This document shows positions 32,045 to 35,151 of a stretch of DNA of 35,151 nucleotides, one piece after another. The notes under the pieces were generated by a model. That model saw only the letters and a list, made by a program, of their open reading frames with translations, did no database searches and was not told where the DNA came from. Position numbers and translations under genes: made by a program. Origin of the DNA: DASWJQ01 sp036397095 (GTDB lineage Bacteria > Chloroflexota > Anaerolineae > Anaerolineales > E44-bin32); contig DASWJQ010000086.1 of assembly GCA_036397095.1 (NCBI GenBank), forward strand, positions 1-35,151, given 5' to 3'. Position 1 is the first letter of the stretch. Each line of letters begins with the position of its first letter.

Positions 32045-32212
32045 AGTGGAGGAATTGGGGACTACGGATTGGGGATTGGGGAGTGGGAAGTGACAGGTAA
32101 TAGCTGACAGCTGATACGGGGACACGAGACGCGGATACGGGACAGGGCTGAACGGCTTATCGTGATCCGTGGCTTACGGTCAGAGGGTGGCGGTCAGCCG
32201 TCAGCATCCAGC
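32045..32212. repeat. Degenerate heptanucleotide array B
   Basis: From 32045 to about 32149 the sequence reads as 15 consecutive 7-bp units in one phase. It begins with GGATTGG-type units (twice identical at 32066 and 32073) and passes through TAGCTGA and CAGCTGA to TACGGGG and TACGGGA. A second short run of units with G-T-C-A-G-C (32178-32212, for example GGTCAGC, CGTCAGC) follows. The array lies within the 430-bp gap 32022-32451 between the MFS and sulfatase genes. The rest of that gap (32213-32451) shows no supportable gene or clear hairpin. Confidence 0.75.
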
Positions 32213-32451
32213 AAAAGCTGACAACACAAATACTCAAAGGACTCATGGGACACCAACATTGGGCCCAATTGTGATTTTGCTCCTTCTTGGAGGCCTGCTG
32301 TTGCCCGCTTCTAGTCTTGCAGTCGGGGCTCGGCCGGCAGGCGGCGCTTGAGTCCTGGGCTCGGCAAACCCGACACAAGACTTGACATCCCGCAAGCTAT
32401 GACCCCCCTTCTGCCACCCTTTCCCAGGCTGACACGCAGTTCGAACCTGCC

Positions 32452-34086
32452 TTAGTCACCGGCGCGGGGGCGCCAGGTGTTCTCGACTGCCTCGAAATTC
32501 TGCAGGTCGCGGCCCTCGGAGTAGTAACTGCGGTCCTCCAGCAGGGGCAGATCGGCGCCAAAGTATTGGCGCAGCACAAGGCGGAAAGTGTTAACCGGTG
32601 TGATTGTTGGATAGAAAGCCGCCCCCTTGCCCGGCAGCAGGTAAGCGTGCAGGATGGAGAGCTTCTGCTCCGGCGAGTCGTCAGCCCAGCCGTGGTCCCC
32701 GGTGAGGATGATAATCGGCGGCTGGCTGGAACGCTCGATGATTTGACGAAGGCTGGTGACCACCAACTGGTTCAAGTAGTCCACCTGCGCGGCGTAGTCC
32801 CCGCTAGCTTGACCCGGTTGGCCAGCGAAGGCCCTCTCAAACGCCTCTGCACCGTACTCGATCCGGTCTTGCCCCAGGACCATTGGCGGATGTGGCGAGA
32901 CTATGTGAGCGTACACGAATTTCGGCGAAGCCTCCCCGGCAACTGCAGCCAGTTCCTCGAACGTGAAATGAATCCGGCCCACATGCTCCTGAGTCGGGTC
33001 CAGCCACGATGGGAGCTGACGTGCAGAGGTCTGGACGGCATCCAAAACGGCGAGCGCAAGACTGCGTTCGAGCAGAATGGCTTCGATGCGGGAGATCGGT
33101 CCGAGCAGCCCGATTCTGTGAAGCCAGTTAGGTTCCTGGGACCTAAACTGGTCCGCGTCCGGCCAGGAGGTCCAGGCCACTCCCGAATCAAAGGCAATTA
33201 CTTCGTAGCCGAGACATTCGAGTTCGGAGCGGATCCGAGGTTGCCGGATCGTCCGGCTCAATTCGACCCACGATTGTGGCGCCGGCTGGGGCAGATCCTG
33301 AACGTAGGACATGTTGAGCAGAGAGGCCATTGAAGGCGCCGTATAGCGGTAGTTGCTCAAGCTTCCATAGCCGATTGAAAACCCCAGCTGTTCGAGTTCG
33401 GCCAAGAATGGGGTGTTGTCAAAACTATGGGCTTCCAGCAGCACATCGTGCCGCTCGTAGGCATCGAGCACGATCAGGTAGATATCGGGGCGCCAAGTAG
33501 CCTCTAGTCCCCGACAAATCAATTCATCGGCAAATGGCTCGGTGGCGGGGCGGGTTGCACGCCAGGCATCGGCGCCAAGCACGATGGCGGGCTGTCCCAG
33601 ACCGAGTCCGCCGGCGATAGCCAGGACCGAAAGCACGACAACCGGCGGTCGCCAGCGGGCGACCACGATAAGCGCGGCCGTCAGCACCAAAAGGCTGATC
33701 GGCAGCAAGAAGCGGTGGCGGACGACGTTGGACAGAATAGGGTGGGCGGCTTTAAGTGACTGGTAGATCTGTCCGTAGGACAGAACGAAGACAACCAGCA
33801 GCAGGGCCCCTAGACCGGCTTGGAGCCACTGCCAACCCAGTCCACGCAGAATGATCAGGCAGCTCCCAGCGAGAAGTAGGCCTAACAGTAGCGGCCGTAG
33901 CGCGCCTAGCGGGCTGACATGCTCGATGTTGTGGGCAGTGATCTGAAAGGCAGGATAGGCGGCGAATAGCAAGGGGGCCGCCCAGGCAATCAGCTTATTG
34001 CGGCCGCGTTCCCCCTGGTGATTTGCGGTATTGCCCCCAGCGGCTGGGGGCTCACGGCCCTTCTGCGGTCTGGTGAAGCTTGCCAC
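32452..34086 (-). CDS. Membrane sulfatase / alkaline-phosphatase-fold enzyme
   Basis: A 544-residue protein with five or so N-terminal membrane helices (about 32-180) and an extracytoplasmic sulfatase-fold domain (about 195-530). Motifs are P-D-I-Y-L-I-V-L-D-A-Y-E-R-H-D at the first metal strand, S-N-Y-R-Y-T-A-P-S-M-A-S-L-L-N-M containing the probable nucleophile Thr/Ser, V-Y-A-H-I-V-S-P-H-P-P, and I-L-T-G-D-H-G-W with metal ligands. The layout matches membrane enzymes related to lipoteichoic acid synthase and phosphoglycerol or phosphoethanolamine transferases; the exact reaction is unknown. It follows the DUF3592-like gene after 26 bp in the same direction, so they likely form one unit. The first ATG is kept but the Shine-Dalgarno is unclear. 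Confidence 0.82.
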   Translation of the reverse strand: MASFTRPQKGREPPAAGGNTANHQGERGRNKLIAWAAPLLFAAYPAFQITAHNIEHVSPLGALRPLLLGLLLAGSCLIILRGLGWQWLQAGLGALLLVVFVLSYGQIYQSLKAAHPILSNVVRHRFLLPISLLVLTAALIVVARWRPPVVVLSVLAIAGGLGLGQPAIVLGADAWRATRPATEPFADELICRGLEATWRPDIYLIVLDAYERHDVLLEAHSFDNTPFLAELEQLGFSIGYGSLSNYRYTAPSMASLLNMSYVQDLPQPAPQSWVELSRTIRQPRIRSELECLGYEVIAFDSGVAWTSWPDADQFRSQEPNWLHRIGLLGPISRIEAILLERSLALAVLDAVQTSARQLPSWLDPTQEHVGRIHFTFEELAAVAGEASPKFVYAHIVSPHPPMVLGQDRIEYGAEAFERAFAGQPGQASGDYAAQVDYLNQLVVTSLRQIIERSSQPPIIILTGDHGWADDSPEQKLSILHAYLLPGKGAAFYPTITPVNTFRLVLRQYFGADLPLLEDRSYYSEGRDLQNFEAVENTWRPRAGD

Positions 34087-34112
34087 CGAGTCATCCGCCT
34101 TCCGGCACTGTT

Positions 34113-34598
34113 TTACTCGATGTCGTCGAGGTCCGTGATGACGGCCCTTTTGGCCTTGCTGTCGTAGCGAACTGGCACGCGCAGCCCCGGTTGGAAGTGA
34201 GGCACCAGCAAGCGCGGAACGATCTTCTCGGTCTCGGCCTCAAATGACGGCCCGTCAATCGGATCGACCTGCAGCGTGAAATGGACCAATGGGTTCTGAT
34301 TGATCGTGGTGCCGGTATCCTGCATATCGATGATGGTGGCCTGGCCCTTGCGCCCTGAGCGAATGACCGATTGACTGCTGATCAGCCCGAGTATCGGCGC
34401 CCCCATCAGACCGACCATGGACAGGGCAAACATGACCCCCGAACCGACCAACCCGATGCGTGTCACCAGCGGCAGTTCGGTCCAGGCGTAGCTGCCGTCA
34501 GGCAATCCGATCATGCCGACAAAGATCAACGTGAACGGGATCCAGGCCAGCCCAAACATCAACCAGCTGAACCGGCGCAGCGTGGGGGTCCAACGCAT
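34113..34598 (-). CDS. DUF3592-like membrane protein
   Basis: A 161-residue protein with two hydrophobic helices (about 12-30 and 43-73) followed by a soluble beta-rich part: G-R-K-G-Q-A-T-I-I-D-M-Q-D-T-G-T-T-I-N-Q-N-P-L-V-H-F-T-L-Q-V (about 81-110), then F-x2-G-L-R-V-P-V-R-Y-D. This G-x-A-x-I-x-D/T-x-D-T-G-T-x-I-N-x-N-P pattern belongs to a common family of small envelope proteins with no assigned role. AGGAGGAGGG is right before the ATG, a very strong site. It precedes the sulfatase-fold gene by 26 bp. Confidence 0.75.
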   Translation of the reverse strand: MRWTPTLRRFSWLMFGLAWIPFTLIFVGMIGLPDGSYAWTELPLVTRIGLVGSGVMFALSMVGLMGAPILGLISSQSVIRSGRKGQATIIDMQDTGTTINQNPLVHFTLQVDPIDGPSFEAETEKIVPRLLVPHFQPGLRVPVRYDSKAKRAVITDLDDIE

Positions 34599-34681
34599 CT
34601 ATCCCTCCTCCTCAGGACGGTGGGCGAGCGAGGCGCCAGTATACAGGCGGCGGGCGGTCTCGGCGAGCGAAGGACAAAAGC

Positions 34682-34867
34682 TACGGAATACGGGATGCGA
34701 GCCAGGGGATAGGTAATGGGGCACGGGGGACCTGGGATTGGGGATTAGGGATTAGGGGTTGGGGATTTGGAGTTGGGGATTAGGGACCAGGGATTCGGAT
34801 GAAAAGTGAACGGCGAATGGAATTCTGCGGTCTGCGGTCCGCCGTCAGCCGTCCGCAGTCTGCGGTC
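34682..34867. repeat. Degenerate heptanucleotide array C
   Basis: From 34682 to 34821 there are 20 consecutive units in an unbroken 7-bp phase. They run from TACGGAA and TACGGGA to TTGGGGA, TTAGGGA and TTTGGAG, and nearly all carry a G run. After a 4-nt phase shift, six more units follow (34826-34867: TGCGGTC twice, then CGCCGTC, AGCCGTC, CGCAGTC and TGCGGTC again). The second run covers the stop codon and last eight codons of the neighbouring PEP-utilising gene (stop at 34845-34847). The regular G3-N4 spacing on the plus strand (34734-34796) could form a G-quadruplex. Confidence 0.82.
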
Positions 34868-35151
34868 CAAGGACCGTAACCCGCCCGCTGGACCCATCCA
34901 CCCGTACACGCTGGCCGGTCGTCAGCCGCTGGGTTGCGTCGTGAACGCCGACCACGGCCGGGATCCCGTACTCGCGTGCAACGACCGCCCCGTGGGTCAT
35001 CATGCCGCCGACCTCCATCACCAGTCCGCCGGCGACCAAGAAGAGTGGAGTCCACGAAGGATCGGTGCCTGGACACACCAGGATCTCGCCGGGTTCAAGC
35101 GCCGCCCCGCGTGGATCCAGGACGAGGCGCACCCGTCCCTCGACCATTCCC
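34845..35151 (-). CDS. C-terminal part of a PEP-utilising enzyme (mobile phosphohistidine domain)
   Basis: A partial gene, 5'-truncated by the window edge: only the last 101 or so residues are seen. They form the PEP-utilising mobile (swivelling) domain: L-E-P-G-E-I-L-V-C-P-G-T-D-P-S-W-T-P-L-F, then G-G-M-M-T-H-G-A-V-V-A-R-E-Y-G-I-P-A-V-V-G with the phosphorylated His after Thr. The pattern T-x-P-x-W-T-P-L-F is typical of PEP synthase-like and rifampicin phosphotransferase-like proteins, where this domain carries phosphate between two catalytic sites. The ATG at 35147 is probably an internal methionine. The last residues (about P-Q-T-A-D-G) are encoded by heptad array C. Confidence 0.85.
   Translation of the reverse strand, partial: GMVEGRVRLVLDPRGAALEPGEILVCPGTDPSWTPLFLVAGGLVMEVGGMMTHGAVVAREYGIPAVVGVHDATQRLTTGQRVRVDGSSGRVTVLGPQTADG

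Noticed and set aside
32420..32450. TTCGAA segment resembling a tRNA T-loop
   Set aside because: No acceptor or anticodon stem can be folded around it at the right distances.
34780..35076. Second minus-strand frame overlapping the PEP-utilising gene
   Set aside because: Arg/Gly-rich translation with no motif; the other frame holds the conserved phosphohistidine domain.

Overview
The window is a high-GC (roughly 60%) bacterial chromosomal segment from an uncultured-type organism. I infer Chloroflexota (Anaerolineae/Caldilineae-like). The reasons are a surface protein with a Thr/Pro-rich linker and SH3b domain, DUF5666, DUF4870 and DUF1028 proteins, an RR-PAS-GAF-HD-GYP regulator and G-rich heptad arrays. 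No marker such as rRNA is present, so the taxonomy is only a guess. I found no phage, transposase, CRISPR array, tRNA or rRNA. Gene density is high and most genes are on the minus strand.

Region by region. 1-6.3 kb (minus): a three-repeat DUF5666 exported protein; a deoxynucleoside kinase; a translationally coupled lipid kinase (diacylglycerol kinase family) and dual-specificity phosphatase; a cysteine-desulfurase-like aminotransferase; an S33 alpha/beta-hydrolase lipoprotein; and a DinB/ClbS-type protein. 6.3-8.8 kb: a double-DUF427 protein (plus), a perfect 13-bp hairpin between convergent genes, a DUF4870 membrane protein (minus), and a proline-racemase-fold enzyme (plus) whose active site (Cys/Thr) points to trans-3-hydroxy-L-proline dehydratase. 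8.8-12.3 kb (minus): oligoendopeptidase F, a small CPXCG zinc-ribbon protein and a membrane-anchored zinc metallopeptidase, probably one operon. 12.3-17.7 kb: a YwiC-like membrane protein (plus), then minus-strand ArfB, a BtrH/DUF4872 protein, a DUF1028-TPR protein, a SlyD-like prolyl isomerase and a tagatose-bisphosphate-aldolase-family enzyme. 18.0-21.0 kb (plus): a three-gene ABC-2 exporter with overlapping starts and stops. 21.2-25.9 kb (plus): a three-gene signalling cascade, namely a 7TM-GAF-PAS histidine kinase, a stand-alone receiver and a receiver-PAS-GAF-HD-GYP c-di-GMP phosphodiesterase, with a good promoter candidate upstream. 26.0-35.2 kb (minus): an SH3b surface protein, a small lipoprotein, an EamA transporter, a double L7/L12-C-like repeat protein, an NmrA-like SDR, an MFS transporter plus PH-domain protein, a membrane sulfatase-fold enzyme plus a DUF3592-like protein, and the C-terminal end of a PEP-utilising enzyme cut by the window edge.

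The most unusual signal is in the last 6.5 kb. Three intergenic regions (about 28.8-29.2, 32.0-32.2 and 34.7-34.9 kb) are built of degenerate 7-bp units. The units drift in sequence but mostly keep their phase. One array contains a 151/144-bp tandem duplication whose copies differ by exactly one heptad. In two places the array runs through the stop codon of a neighbouring gene, so the last residues of those proteins are encoded by repeat units. A GTAG-preceded palindrome resembling a REP element lies inside the first array.
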